Positions 50,125-59,957 of a stretch of DNA of 64,000 bases are shown here, piece by piece. Position 1 is the stretch's first letter. Each line of letters opens with the position of its first letter. The notes below the pieces were generated by a model. The model was given only the letters and a program-made list of their open reading frames with translations. It made no database searches and was not told the origin of the DNA. The DNA comes from Nocardia takedensis NBRC 100417. GTDB lineage: Bacteria > Actinomycetota > Actinomycetes > Mycobacteriales > Mycobacteriaceae. The translations under genes and the position numbers were made by a program. The stretch is taken from the NCBI RefSeq assembly GCF_000308695.1, contig NZ_BAGG01000103.1:47854-111853 (forward strand), given 5' to 3'.

Positions 50125-51723
50125 ATGAGCAAGTTCAATATCGCGCGTGCGCGTCGCGCGCCCACTTCGCCGGTGGTGAGCGAGTCCGTCCCCACGGGCC
50201 GCACCCACGAGGGCGCGCCCGGTTACGCGCGCACCGTGCGCGGTGAGCTGTTCCTGCTGGCCGTGTCGAACATGGTCGGCGAGGACACCTTCTACGAGGC
50301 CGCCGTTCAGCGCGACGACCGCTACACCGCGCTGGTGCGCGAGGCCACACTCGCCGATCCCGAGTGGACAGCGCGGCTGCTGGGCTGGCTGCGCGGTTCG
50401 GCGAATCTGCGCAGCGCCGCCCTGGTCGGCGCGGCCGAATTCGCCAAGGCGCGCCTGGACGCCGGACTGCCCGGCATGTCCAGGCAGGTGATCGACTCGG
50501 TGTTGCTGCGGGCCGACGAGCCCGGCGAACTGCTGGCCTACTGGACCGCCGCGCACGGGCGCGCACTGCCCAAGCCGGTCAAGCGCGGCGTCGCCGACGC
50601 GGTGCGCCGCCTCTACGACCAGCGCTCCCTGCTGAAGTGGGACAGCGCGGGCCGCGCGTTCCGCTTCGCCGACGTCATCGAGCTGACCCACCCGTCGGCC
50701 GCGCCCGACAAGCCGTGGCAGGGCGCGGTCTACGCGCACGCACTGGACCGGCGGCACGGCAACCGCGCGGTCGACCTGCCCGCCGAGCTGACGGTGTTGC
50801 GCGCCAACGCCGCGCTGCTGGCGCGGCCGGTCGAGCGGCGTCGTGACCTGTTCGCCGACCGCGACGTCGCCCGCGCCACGCTGCGCGAGGCCGGGATGAC
50901 GTGGGAGTCGGTCGCGGGCTGGCTCCAGGGTCCATTGGACGCGGCGGTGTGGGAGGCGCTGATCCCGTCCATGGGTTACATGGCGAAGTTGCGCAATCTG
51001 CGCAGCTTCGACACGGCCGGGGTGAGCGACGCCGTCGCGGCCGAGGTCGCGGCGGAGTTGGCCGATCCGGAGCGGGTGGCGACCTCGCGGCAGTTGCCGA
51101 TGCGGTTCCTCTCGGCCTACCGCGCGGCGCCGTCGCTGCGGTGGGGTCATGCCCTGGAGCGGGCGCTGAACCACTCGTTGGCGAACGTGCCCGCGCTGCC
51201 GGGCCGCACGCTGATCCTGGTGGACACCTCCAGCTCCATGTCCGCCCCGTTCTCCCGCGACGGCGCGACCAAGCGGTGGGACGCGGCGGTGGTCTTCGGA
51301 CTGGCGCTGGCGAATCGGTGCGCGCGCGCCGAGGTGGTCTCCTACTCGAGCGCGTGGGGCGACACCCCGCGCACCCGGGTGTTCGAGGCGCGGCGTCGCG
51401 AGCCGGTGCTGCGGGCGGTCGAGCGCTGGCAGCGCGACGGCTACTTCCTCGGCGCGGCCACCGAGACGGCGGCGGCGGTGCGCGAGCACTGGGCGGGCCA
51501 CGATCGGGTCGTCCTGCTCACCGATGAGCAGGCGGGCGACGGCGACGTCGGCGCGGCGCTGCCGGCGAAGACGCCGCTGTACACGTGGAATCTGGCGGGC
51601 TACCGCTACGGCCACGCGCCCAGCGGCGGTGCGCACCGGCACGCGTTCGGCGGGCTCACCGACGCGGGATTCGGCATGATCCCGCTGCTCGAGGCGGGTC
51701 GCGACGCCCGCTGGCCGTTCTGA
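50125..51723 (+). CDS. rsr: Ro60/Rsr TROVE-domain RNA-binding protein
   Basis: A 532-residue orthologue of the Ro 60-kDa autoantigen. Residues 15-350 form the HEAT-like TROVE ring that binds misfolded RNA in its cavity and Y RNA on its outer surface (GELFLLAVSNMVGEDTFYEA, SANLRSAALVGAAEFAKARL, GYMAKLRNLRSF). The C-terminal part is a von Willebrand A domain with a MIDAS D-x-S-x-S (LVDTSSSMS, Asp at 367). In Deinococcus and Salmonella such proteins pair with Y RNAs and with PNPase or RNA-repair enzymes. Here five Y-RNA-like elements lie directly upstream on the same strand; no rtcB or pnp gene is nearby. Confidence 0.95.
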   Translation: MSKFNIARARRAPTSPVVSESVPTGRTHEGAPGYARTVRGELFLLAVSNMVGEDTFYEAAVQRDDRYTALVREATLADPEWTARLLGWLRGSANLRSAALVGAAEFAKARLDAGLPGMSRQVIDSVLLRADEPGELLAYWTAAHGRALPKPVKRGVADAVRRLYDQRSLLKWDSAGRAFRFADVIELTHPSAAPDKPWQGAVYAHALDRRHGNRAVDLPAELTVLRANAALLARPVERRRDLFADRDVARATLREAGMTWESVAGWLQGPLDAAVWEALIPSMGYMAKLRNLRSFDTAGVSDAVAAEVAAELADPERVATSRQLPMRFLSAYRAAPSLRWGHALERALNHSLANVPALPGRTLILVDTSSSMSAPFSRDGATKRWDAAVVFGLALANRCARAEVVSYSSAWGDTPRTRVFEARRREPVLRAVERWQRDGYFLGAATETAAAVREHWAGHDRVVLLTDEQAGDGDVGAALPAKTPLYTWNLAGYRYGHAPSGGAHRHAFGGLTDAGFGMIPLLEAGRDARWPF

Positions 51724-51759
51724 GCGGGTCGGGGGACGCGCGGGCGTTCCCCAACCCGG

Positions 51760-52026
51760 TCAGCGACCTTTCGCCGACCCCTCCGGGCCGGATTCCGAAC
51801 GTCGGGTGATGCCGTGCTCGGTCCCTTCGTCGGCCTCCTGATCCGGTTCCGGATGTTCGGGCTCGAAGGTGGGCGGCAGGTTCTTCAGGTGCTTGTTCAT
51901 CGACCGCACCAGCAGCACCGTGCCGACCAGCAGCAACAGGACGATCGCCAGACCCAGCGGCGACGCCTTGCCGAATTCGGGGCCGGTGGGGGTTCCGGGG
52001 GTCTGGGCGAGCAGTTCGAGAATCAC
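51760..52026 (-). CDS. Small single-pass membrane protein, Rv1083-like
   Basis: An 88-residue protein. ILELLAQTPGTPTGPEFGKA precedes one transmembrane helix (LGLAIVLLLLVGTVLLV), followed by SMNKHLKNLPPTFEPEHPEP and an acidic/charged cytoplasmic tail. GTG at 52026 overlaps the mca stop (GTGA), which fixes the start and implies coupling with mca. Rv1083 holds the same place after mca in M. tuberculosis. Function unknown. Confidence 0.85.
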   Translation of the reverse strand: MILELLAQTPGTPTGPEFGKASPLGLAIVLLLLVGTVLLVRSMNKHLKNLPPTFEPEHPEPDQEADEGTEHGITRRSESGPEGSAKGR

Positions 52027-52907
52027 CGGTGCTCGTCCTCGATCCCGGCGAACAGATCGTCCTCCGGCAGGGCGGTGCTGACCCGGGTGCGGGCCAACTC
52101 GAACTCCTCGGTCGGCCACAGCCGCTGCTGCAACTCGATCGGGATGGCGAAGAACGCGCCGTTCGGGTCGATCTGGGTGGCATGCGCGCGCAGCGCGTCG
52201 TCACGCTGGGTGAAGTACTTGCCGCATTCGATCTGGGTGGTGACCCGCACCATGCGGTCCGCGCGGGCTTCGCTGTACTGGCGCATCCGGTCCAGCCACT
52301 CCTGCAACGGGAACGGCTCGCCCATGCGCTCGTATTCGGCGGAGAACACCTCGAGCCGCTTCATGCTGAAGCCGTGGTCGTAGTACAGCTTGAGCGGCGT
52401 CCACGGCTCGCCGGCGTCGGGGAAGCGCTCCGGATCACCGGCCGCCTCGTAGGCGGCCACCGACACCTCGTGGCAGCGGATGTGATCGGGGTGCGGATAG
52501 CCGCCGTTCTCGTCGTAGGTGGTGATGACGTGCGGGCGGAATTCGCGGATCACCCGCACCAGCGCCTCGGTGGACTCCTCGAGCGGCACCAGCGCGAAGC
52601 AGCCCTCCGGCAGCGGCGGCGGCGGATCGCCCTCGGGCAGCCCGGAGTCGACGTAGCCGAGCCAGGTCTGGCGCACCCCGAGCGCGCGGGCGGCCGCGGC
52701 CATCTCCTCGCGGCGGACCTCGTGGATGCGGTCGAGCACCCCCGGGGTGTCCATCGCCGGGTTCAGGATGCTGCCGCGTTCGCCGCCGGTCAGCGTCACG
52801 ACGAGCACCTCGTGCCCCTCGTCGGCGTACCGGGCGGTGGTCGCGGCACCCTTGCTGGATTCGTCGTCTGGGTGGGCGTGCACCGCCATGAGGCGAAGGC
52901 CACTCAC
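52023..52907 (-). CDS. mca: Mycothiol S-conjugate amidase
   Basis: A 294-residue zinc amidase that cleaves mycothiol S-conjugates to release mercapturic acids for export, a detoxification step specific to actinobacteria. The zinc motif LMAVHAHPDDESSKGAAT is at the N-terminus (H12, D15), and the third His is in YPHPDHIRCHEVSVAAYEAA. GERGSILNPAMD and TQRDDALRAHATQIDP are Mca-specific. GTG at 52907 gives the family N-terminus (VSGLRLMAVHAHPDDE). It is divergent from the DUF4307 gene. Confidence 0.95.
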   Translation of the reverse strand: MSGLRLMAVHAHPDDESSKGAATTARYADEGHEVLVVTLTGGERGSILNPAMDTPGVLDRIHEVRREEMAAAARALGVRQTWLGYVDSGLPEGDPPPPLPEGCFALVPLEESTEALVRVIREFRPHVITTYDENGGYPHPDHIRCHEVSVAAYEAAGDPERFPDAGEPWTPLKLYYDHGFSMKRLEVFSAEYERMGEPFPLQEWLDRMRQYSEARADRMVRVTTQIECGKYFTQRDDALRAHATQIDPNGAFFAIPIELQQRLWPTEEFELARTRVSTALPEDDLFAGIEDEHR

Positions 52908-53011
52908 GTCTCGTTCACCGTCGCTCTCGGTCGCGGGTGTCAAGTCTTCGTTCCCTATAGTTCCATTCGACCCAGTTTTGTTCCGACGTACCCCCCGGGA
53001 GTGCCGAGTCC

Positions 53012-53473
53012 ATGAACGAGCCCGAGCCGGAAACCATCGGTGGCGCGCCCGCCGCGGGAGCGGCCCGGCGCGCCGATCGCTACGGCGCCGCCGCGCCACG
53101 GCGGCGGCCCTGGTTGCCCGTCGCGGCCACCGCCGCGGTGCTGGTCCTCGGCTTCGGGGTCGCCTACCTGGGCTTCCAGAAGTACGGCACCCGCGATGTC
53201 GAGGCCGAACAACTCGGCTACACCGTCGTCGACGACAGCACCCTGTCGGTGCGACTGAAGGTCACCCGCGACGATCCGACGCGCCCGGCGGTCTGTTTCG
53301 TTCGCGCGATGGATCGCGACACCGTCGAGGTCGGCAGGCGCGAGATCCTGGTGACCTCCTCCGAGCACGGGACGGTCGAGTTCACCACCGAGGTGCGGTC
53401 CTCCTCGCGGCCCTCAGCGGGGGATGTCTACGGGTGCAGCATGCACGTGCCGGAGTATCTGCGGGCGGAGTGA
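53012..53473 (+). CDS. DUF4307 membrane-anchored protein
   Basis: A 153-residue protein of a family found in mycothiol-producing actinobacteria next to mca (Rv1081c-like). An Arg/Ala-rich cytoplasmic N-terminus precedes one transmembrane helix (PWLPVAATAAVLVLGFGVAY). The extracytoplasmic domain contains DDSTLSVRLKVTRDDPTRPA and a Cys pair (VCFVRAMDRD, VYGCSMHVPEY). A TATAGT box at 52956-52961 may be its promoter. Function unknown. Confidence 0.88.
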   Translation: MNEPEPETIGGAPAAGAARRADRYGAAAPRRRPWLPVAATAAVLVLGFGVAYLGFQKYGTRDVEAEQLGYTVVDDSTLSVRLKVTRDDPTRPAVCFVRAMDRDTVEVGRREILVTSSEHGTVEFTTEVRSSSRPSAGDVYGCSMHVPEYLRAE

Positions 53474-53562
53474 CCGCGAAGTAGCGAGCGGTGCAAAGGT
53501 CACGAATCGACCCCGCGCTCGCTCGCAAAATGAACTCCGACCTGCGTATTTGTGAATCATGC

Positions 53563-53791
53563 TAAAATGGCGTGATACACGGTTCCGGGGCTCGGAGCCG
53601 TGTTTGCTGCATTGGCGGCCAGCGCTGTGAGTTCCGGGTTTTCGGGTTTGCCCGGGACCAGGCCTGTCGGGGTTCGACGAACTTCCCAGGATCGCTCTAG
53701 CCGTCGGCTGGTGCGCGCCTGCCTCCGGGTGGGCCGCAGCGGTATCAGGGAATCCCGGCACGCCGGGAACAACTACTAGGGAGTGATCGAG
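53563..53791 (+). promoter_or_regulatory. greA promoter and structured 5' leader
   Basis: TAAAAT at 53563-53568 is a good -10 box in an AT-rich patch. A hairpin (53577-53603, 11 pairs with one G-U, loop GGGCT) begins about 9 bases later and is followed by TTT, and a second hairpin TCCCGG-CACG-CCGGGA (53753-53768) lies before the AGGGAG ribosome-binding site. The roughly 215-base leader could attenuate greA. The rest of the 318-base gap shows no gene. Confidence 0.5.
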
Positions 53792-54286
53792 ATGACCGAG
53801 ACGCAAGTGACCTGGCTGACCCCGGAGTCGCACGACAGGCTCAAGGGCGAACTCGACGCGCTCATCGCCAACCGTCCCGTCATCGCCGCGGAGATCAACG
53901 AGCGCCGGGAGGAGGGCGACCTCAAGGAGAACGGCGGCTACCACGCCGCGCGCGAGGAGCAGGGTCAGCAGGAAGCGCGCATCCGGCAGCTCCAGGAACT
54001 GCTGAACAACGCGAAGGTCGGCGTCGCCCCCACCAAGTCCGGCGTCGCACTCCCCGGTTCGGTGGTCAAGGTCTACTACGACGGCGACGAATCCGACACC
54101 GAGACCTTCCTGATCGCCACCCGCGAAGAAGGTCTGAGCGATTCGAAGCTGGAGACCTACTCCCCCAACTCCCCGCTCGGCGGCGCGCTGATCGATGCCA
54201 AGGTCGGTGAGACGCGCGAGTACACCCTGCCCAACGGCAACACCATGAAGGTCACACTGCTGAGCGCGGAGCCGTACCACAGCTGA
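53792..54286 (+). CDS. greA: Transcription elongation factor GreA
   Basis: A 164-residue factor that stimulates transcript cleavage by backtracked RNA polymerase. The N-terminal coiled coil carries the acidic tip ERREEGDLKENGGYHAAREE, with the catalytic Asp/Glu pair, and the C-terminal FKBP-like domain has SVVKVYYDGDESDTETFLIA and YSPNSPLGGALIDAKVGE. ATG at 53792 (MTETQVTWLTPESHDRL) matches the family; a GTG 9 bases upstream is possible. Confidence 0.97.
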   Translation: MTETQVTWLTPESHDRLKGELDALIANRPVIAAEINERREEGDLKENGGYHAAREEQGQQEARIRQLQELLNNAKVGVAPTKSGVALPGSVVKVYYDGDESDTETFLIATREEGLSDSKLETYSPNSPLGGALIDAKVGETREYTLPNGNTMKVTLLSAEPYHS

Positions 54287-54310
54287 TCTCCTTCGTCGGA
54301 AACCCGAGAC

Positions 54311-54347
54311 CAGAGCGGCCGCCCCCGGATCGGAGGCGGCCGCTCTG
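54311..54347. terminator. Bidirectional terminator between greA and metB
   Basis: CAGAGCGGCCGCC and GGCGGCCGCTCTG form a perfect 13-base-pair stem with an 11-base loop. It lies 24 bases after greA and 5 bases before the converging metB stop. Confidence 0.85.
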
Positions 54348-54352
54348 TCGTG

Positions 54353-55498
54353 TCAACCCGCCAGCGCCTGTTCGACGTCGCTGAGCAGATCGCCGGCATC
54401 CTCGATGCCGACCGAGAGCCGCACCAGGTCCGCGGGCACCTCCAGCACCGATCCCTCGGTGGAGGCGTGGGTCATCGCGGCCGGATGTTCGATCAACGAC
54501 TCCACCCCGCCGAGGGATTCGGCCAGGGTGAAGATCTTCGTGCGCGAGCAGAAGTCGTGGGCGGCTTCGCGTCCGCCGTGCAGGCGCACCGAGATCATGC
54601 CGCCGAAACGGCGCATCTGCTTGTCGGCCACCACGTGACCGGGGTGTTCGGGCAGACCCGGGTAGATGACCTGGGAGATCTTCGGATGACCCGTCAGATA
54701 GCCCGCCAAGGTCTCGGCGTTGTCGCAGTGCCGTTCCATGCGCAGCGCCAGCGTCTTGGTGCCGCGCGCGGTCAGGTAGGCGTCGAACGGGCCCGGTACC
54801 GCGCCCGCGCCGTTCTGCAGGAACGCGAAGGCCGCGTCGAGTTCGGGATCGTTGGTGATCAGGACGCCGCCGACCACGTCGGAGTGCCCGCCCAGGTATT
54901 TGGTGGTCGAGTGGGTGACGACATCCGCGCCCAGCAGCAGCGGCTGTTGCAGGTACGGGGTGGCGAAGGTGTTGTCCACCACCAGTTTCGCGCCCACCGC
55001 GTGCGCGATGTCGGCCAGCGCGGGGATGTCGCCGATGCTGAGCAGCGGGTTGGTGGGGGTCTCGATCCAGATCAGCTTGGTGTTCGGGCGGATCGCGGCC
55101 CGCATCTCGTCGGTGTCGAACACGTGCGCCGGGGAATGCTCGATCCCCCACTGGCTGAAGACCTTGTCGATCAGGCGGAAGGTGCCGCCGTAGGCGTCGT
55201 CGGGGATCACGACGTGATCGCCGGGACGCAGCATCGCGCGCAGCGCGCAGTCGGTGGCGGCCATCCCGGAGGCGAACGCGCGGCCGTGGGAACCCGATTC
55301 CAGCGCGGCGAGATTCGCCTCGAGCGCGGTGCGGGTCGGGTTGCCGGTGCGGCCGTACTCGAATCCGCCGCGCAGGCCGCCGACGCCGTCCTGGGCGAAG
55401 GTCGAACTCGCGTAGATCGGCACGTTCACCGCGCCGGTGAGCGGATCCGGATCGTAACCGGCGTGCACGGCCCGTGTGGAGAATCCCAGCTCGGTCAT
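54353..55498 (-). CDS. metB: Cystathionine gamma-synthase
   Basis: A 381-residue PLP enzyme of the Cys/Met metabolism family. Motifs are YASSTFAQDGVGGLRGGFEY, GFEYGRTGNPTR, FASGMAATDCALRAML and the PLP-lysine site STTKYLGGHSDVVGG. It condenses an activated homoserine ester with cysteine. With the nearby cbs gene, it forms the transsulfuration route between homocysteine and cysteine; such enzymes often also have gamma-lyase activity. Same gene as Rv1079. Confidence 0.95.
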   Translation of the reverse strand: MTELGFSTRAVHAGYDPDPLTGAVNVPIYASSTFAQDGVGGLRGGFEYGRTGNPTRTALEANLAALESGSHGRAFASGMAATDCALRAMLRPGDHVVIPDDAYGGTFRLIDKVFSQWGIEHSPAHVFDTDEMRAAIRPNTKLIWIETPTNPLLSIGDIPALADIAHAVGAKLVVDNTFATPYLQQPLLLGADVVTHSTTKYLGGHSDVVGGVLITNDPELDAAFAFLQNGAGAVPGPFDAYLTARGTKTLALRMERHCDNAETLAGYLTGHPKISQVIYPGLPEHPGHVVADKQMRRFGGMISVRLHGGREAAHDFCSRTKIFTLAESLGGVESLIEHPAAMTHASTEGSVLEVPADLVRLSVGIEDAGDLLSDVEQALAG

Positions 55499-55566
55499 GG
55501 TCCCACCCTAAACTCCGCGCTTCGCGGCCCGCCGAGCGCCCGGGTGCGGACCTCTAGGCTGAGCCC

Positions 55567-56730
55567 ATGGTGACCGTTGACGAACTGTTCGCGATCGATG
55601 CCCTGCTCACCGCCGAGGAGCGCGAGATCCGGGATACCGTGGCCGCCTTCGCGGCGCGACGGCTGCGTCCGCACATCGCGGACTGGTTCGAGGCGGGCAG
55701 CCTGCCGGTGCGCGAACTCGCGCCGCAATTGGGCGAGCTGGGCCTGCTCGGCATGCATCTCGAGGGCTACGGCTGCGCGGGACTCTCGGCCACCAGTTAC
55801 GGCCTGGCCTGCCAGGAACTCGAGGCGGTCGACTCCGGCATCCGCAGCATGGTGTCGGTGCAGGGGTCGCTGGCGATGACCGCGATCCACCTGTTCGGTT
55901 CCGAGGAGCAGAAGCAGCACTGGCTACCCGAGATGGCGGCGGGCCGGGTCCTGGGCTGTTTCGGCCTGACCGAACCCGATTTCGGCTCCAACCCGGGCGG
56001 GATGCGCACCCGGGCGGTCCGCGACGGCGACGACTGGGTGCTCAACGGCTCGAAGATGTGGATCACCAACGGGTCGGTGGCCGACGTCGCGGTGGTGTGG
56101 GCGCGCACCGACGAACGCATCCGCGGATTCCTCGTCCCCACCGACACCCCCGGTTTCCAGGCCCGCGAGATGCACCGCAAACTCTCGCTGCGCGCCTCGA
56201 TCACCGCGGAACTGGAATTCGACGACCTGCGCCTGCCCGGTGACGCCGTGCTGCCGGAATCGCGCGGGCTGGCCTCGCCGCTGGCCTGCCTGAGCGAGGC
56301 GCGTTTCGGGATCGTGTTCGGCGCGCTGGGGGCGGCCAGGGATTGCCTGAACGCCGCGATCGACTACGCCCGTACCCGCGAGGTCTTCGACAAACCCCTC
56401 GCCGCCTACCAGCTCACCCAGGCCAAACTCGCGGATATGGCGGTGGAACTGGGCAAAGGGCAACTGCTGGCGATCCAGCTCGGCAGGCTCAAGGACCGGC
56501 ACGAGATCAGCGGGGAGCAGATCAGCGCGGGCAAGTTGAACAGCACGCGCGAAGCGATCGCCATCGCGCGCGAGTGCCGCACCATCCTGGGCGCGAACGG
56601 CATCACCCTGGACTATCCGGTGCTGCGTCACGCCAACAACCTGGAGTCGGTGCTGACCTACGAAGGCACCGCCGAGGTGCACCAGTTGGTGTTGGGCAAG
56701 GCGCTGACCGGCGCGGACGCCTTCCGCTGA
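55567..56730 (+). CDS. Acyl-CoA dehydrogenase, glutaryl-CoA dehydrogenase-like
   Basis: A 387-residue flavoprotein. GCFGLTEPDFGSNPGGMRTR is the FAD/substrate signature, with WVLNGSKMWITNG following. The catalytic Glu lies in the C-terminal YEGTAEVHQLVLGKALTG. The sequence groups with glutaryl-CoA dehydrogenases (long N-terminal ALLTAEEREIRDTVAAFAA), but the Arg needed for the glutaryl carboxylate was not positively placed. Probably acts in lysine/tryptophan or fatty-acid degradation. Confidence 0.92.
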   Translation: MVTVDELFAIDALLTAEEREIRDTVAAFAARRLRPHIADWFEAGSLPVRELAPQLGELGLLGMHLEGYGCAGLSATSYGLACQELEAVDSGIRSMVSVQGSLAMTAIHLFGSEEQKQHWLPEMAAGRVLGCFGLTEPDFGSNPGGMRTRAVRDGDDWVLNGSKMWITNGSVADVAVVWARTDERIRGFLVPTDTPGFQAREMHRKLSLRASITAELEFDDLRLPGDAVLPESRGLASPLACLSEARFGIVFGALGAARDCLNAAIDYARTREVFDKPLAAYQLTQAKLADMAVELGKGQLLAIQLGRLKDRHEISGEQISAGKLNSTREAIAIARECRTILGANGITLDYPVLRHANNLESVLTYEGTAEVHQLVLGKALTGADAFR

Positions 56731-56737
56731 GGGAGCA

Positions 56738-56820
56738 GCCGCCCCCGAACACGCCGGGGCGGCCCGAACCCGGCCGCCCCGAACACGCCGGGGCGGCCCG
56801 AACCCGGCCGCCCCGAACAT
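56738..56820. repeat. Tandem 34-35-base repeats forming duplicate terminator hairpins
   Basis: Units at 56738-56772 and 56773-56806, plus a partial at 56807-56820. Each full unit contains GCCGCCCC, AACACGCC and GGGGCGGC, which pair as an 8-base stem. They lie after the acyl-CoA dehydrogenase gene and likely act as tandem terminators. The following 120 bases up to cbs hold loosely repeated GGTAGCC/CCGCCCTC motifs and no gene. Confidence 0.7.
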
Positions 56821-56939
56821 GGTTGCCACGAATCCCTGTGGCCGCCGACGCGGTAGCCACCGCCCTCGAGAACTGCCACCCGGTAGTCGTTGCCCCCACT
56901 GCGGCTACCCGGTGGCCGCCGCCCTCGGTGCCGCCGCCC

Positions 56940-58331
<1,392 letters not shown>

Positions 58332-58449
58332 AGCCCCATCGTTGCAGAAGTGCGAGAACACGCCACATCGGCCGGGGGCTCGCGCACCGGCACGACATCG
58401 GCCTGTCCCGTCCCCCGAACCGGACCCCGCGCGCCTAGGATGCGGAAAC

Positions 58450-58911
58450 ATGAAGCAGCCCAACCTCGCCCGCGCGGTCGCGGTACTCGTGAGCGTCGCG
58501 GCCTCGCTGGCCGTCGCCTCCGGCGCGCACGCCGCCGCGGCCACCACCTCCTTCCCCCAGGTCCCGACCCTCGCGCGCGGCGGTCTGTGCTGGACGAACA
58601 TCCAGACCTGGGCCGACACCAGCCCCGACTGGCCGGGCCGGGCGATCCTGAACATGAAGGCCACCCCGGTCCAGGGCGTCGGACCGGGCCTGTACCCGTT
58701 CGCGCCGCTGTGCGAGGTCCGGGCGATCGTGGCTTGGCGCAACATGAACACCGGCGCGGTCGGCACCTACGAGAACACCGTGGTGACCGGCATCTACGGC
58801 AGCATCCAGTACTCGCTGTTCCAGGACACCGGGCCGGGCCGGGTGGAGGTCGTGGTCAGCACGGACGCGCTCAACGTCCCGGCGCAGGCCGGATTCGACG
58901 TCCCGGCCTGA
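58450..58911 (+). CDS. Exported protein of unknown function
   Basis: A 153-residue secreted protein. A signal peptide (MKQPNLARAVAVLVSVAASL followed by AVASGAHAAA) has a likely cleavage site after AHA (near residue 28). The mature part contains two cysteines (GGLCWTNIQTW and FAPLCEVRAIVAW) that could form a disulfide, and a beta-rich pattern. No known domain is recognised. It starts divergently from cbs, and an SGNH hydrolase gene follows. Confidence 0.8.
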   Translation: MKQPNLARAVAVLVSVAASLAVASGAHAAAATTSFPQVPTLARGGLCWTNIQTWADTSPDWPGRAILNMKATPVQGVGPGLYPFAPLCEVRAIVAWRNMNTGAVGTYENTVVTGIYGSIQYSLFQDTGPGRVEVVVSTDALNVPAQAGFDVPA

Positions 58912-58967
58912 GCTTCGTCGGAATCGGCACGAGCCGGCACCGGCCATCTCCCCGTAATATTTCCGGT

Positions 58968-59933
58968 GTGGCACGTCGGATGAACAGGCGGACCGCCGCC
59001 ATGACAGGGATAGCCACCGTGCTGGCCGGATCGGGCGCGGGCACGGCGTCGTGGGCCGCGTATCGGGTGCTGACCGCGCAGGCGGGCGTCGCGCGCGGCG
59101 TCATCGGCCGGGACACCTCCAAACCGCCGGAGGCGGACGGCGTCTACACCGCGGGCGGCGCGGACCCGCTGCCGTGGCGACCGGGCACGCCGGTCGACGT
59201 GCACCTGATGGTCTTCGGCGATTCCACGGCGGCCGGGCTGGGCTGCGCGGTCTGCGAGGAAGTGCCCGGGGTGCGCATCGCGCGCGGGCTGGCCGAGGCG
59301 ACGGGGCTGCGCGTGCGGCTGAGCACCAAGGCGATCTGCGGGGCCACCTCCAAAGGTCTGGCGGGCCAGGTGGACGCGATGTTCATCGCGGGGCCGCCGC
59401 CGGACGCCGCGGTCATCTTCATCGGCGCCAACGACATCACCAAGAAGCATTCGATCTCCGCCTCGGCCCACCGACTCGGCGCGGCGGTGGGGCGTCTGCG
59501 CGCCGCGGGCAGCGTCGTGGTGGTCGGCACCTGTCCCGACCTCGGCACCGTCTCGGCGATCCCGCAACCGCTGCGCACCGTCGTGCACAACTGGAGCGCC
59601 CGACTCGCCCGTGCCCAACTCGGGGTGGTGCTCGCGGCGGGCGGACAACCGGTGTCGATGCGCGATCTCGGCCCGGAATTCCTCACCGCCCCCGACCGCC
59701 TGTTCGCCGAGGACGGCTTCCACCCCTCCGCCGACGGCTACGCCCTGGCCGCCGCGCACGTCCTGCCGGTCCTGGTGGGCGCGCTCGCGCAACGACGCGG
59801 CGAATCCGAGCAGGCCCGCTCGGCCGATCGTCGCGGCATCACCGCCCGCCTGCGCGGACTCGTCGAATCGCCGGGGTGGCGTCTGCGACGCTCCGCGGAT
59901 TCGGTACACATAGAAGTGCCAGTACAAAACTGA
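58968..59933 (+). CDS. SGNH/GDSL-type hydrolase, Rv1075c-like
   Basis: A 321-residue exported or membrane-anchored esterase. An N-terminal hydrophobic segment (RTAAMTGIATVLAGSGAGTA) is followed by the catalytic block I VHLMVFGDSTAAGLGC, block III VIFIGANDITKK with Gly and Asn, and block V LFAEDGFHPSADGYALAA with the Asp-x-x-His pair. The Ser-Gly-Asn-His set is complete. Start is GTG at 58968 or ATG at 58980. Rv1075c is a cell-wall-associated esterase, suggesting action on envelope lipids. The thiolase gene follows after 24 bases. Confidence 0.9.
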   Translation: MARRMNRRTAAMTGIATVLAGSGAGTASWAAYRVLTAQAGVARGVIGRDTSKPPEADGVYTAGGADPLPWRPGTPVDVHLMVFGDSTAAGLGCAVCEEVPGVRIARGLAEATGLRVRLSTKAICGATSKGLAGQVDAMFIAGPPPDAAVIFIGANDITKKHSISASAHRLGAAVGRLRAAGSVVVVGTCPDLGTVSAIPQPLRTVVHNWSARLARAQLGVVLAAGGQPVSMRDLGPEFLTAPDRLFAEDGFHPSADGYALAAAHVLPVLVGALAQRRGESEQARSADRRGITARLRGLVESPGWRLRRSADSVHIEVPVQN

Positions 59934-59957
59934 GCACGGAGTACCCAAGGAGCCCTC

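Noticed and set aside
49344..50246. 300-codon plus-strand frame across the Y-RNA array
   Set aside because: It runs through paired RNA structures and into ro60 in another frame. The residue pattern is not protein-like.
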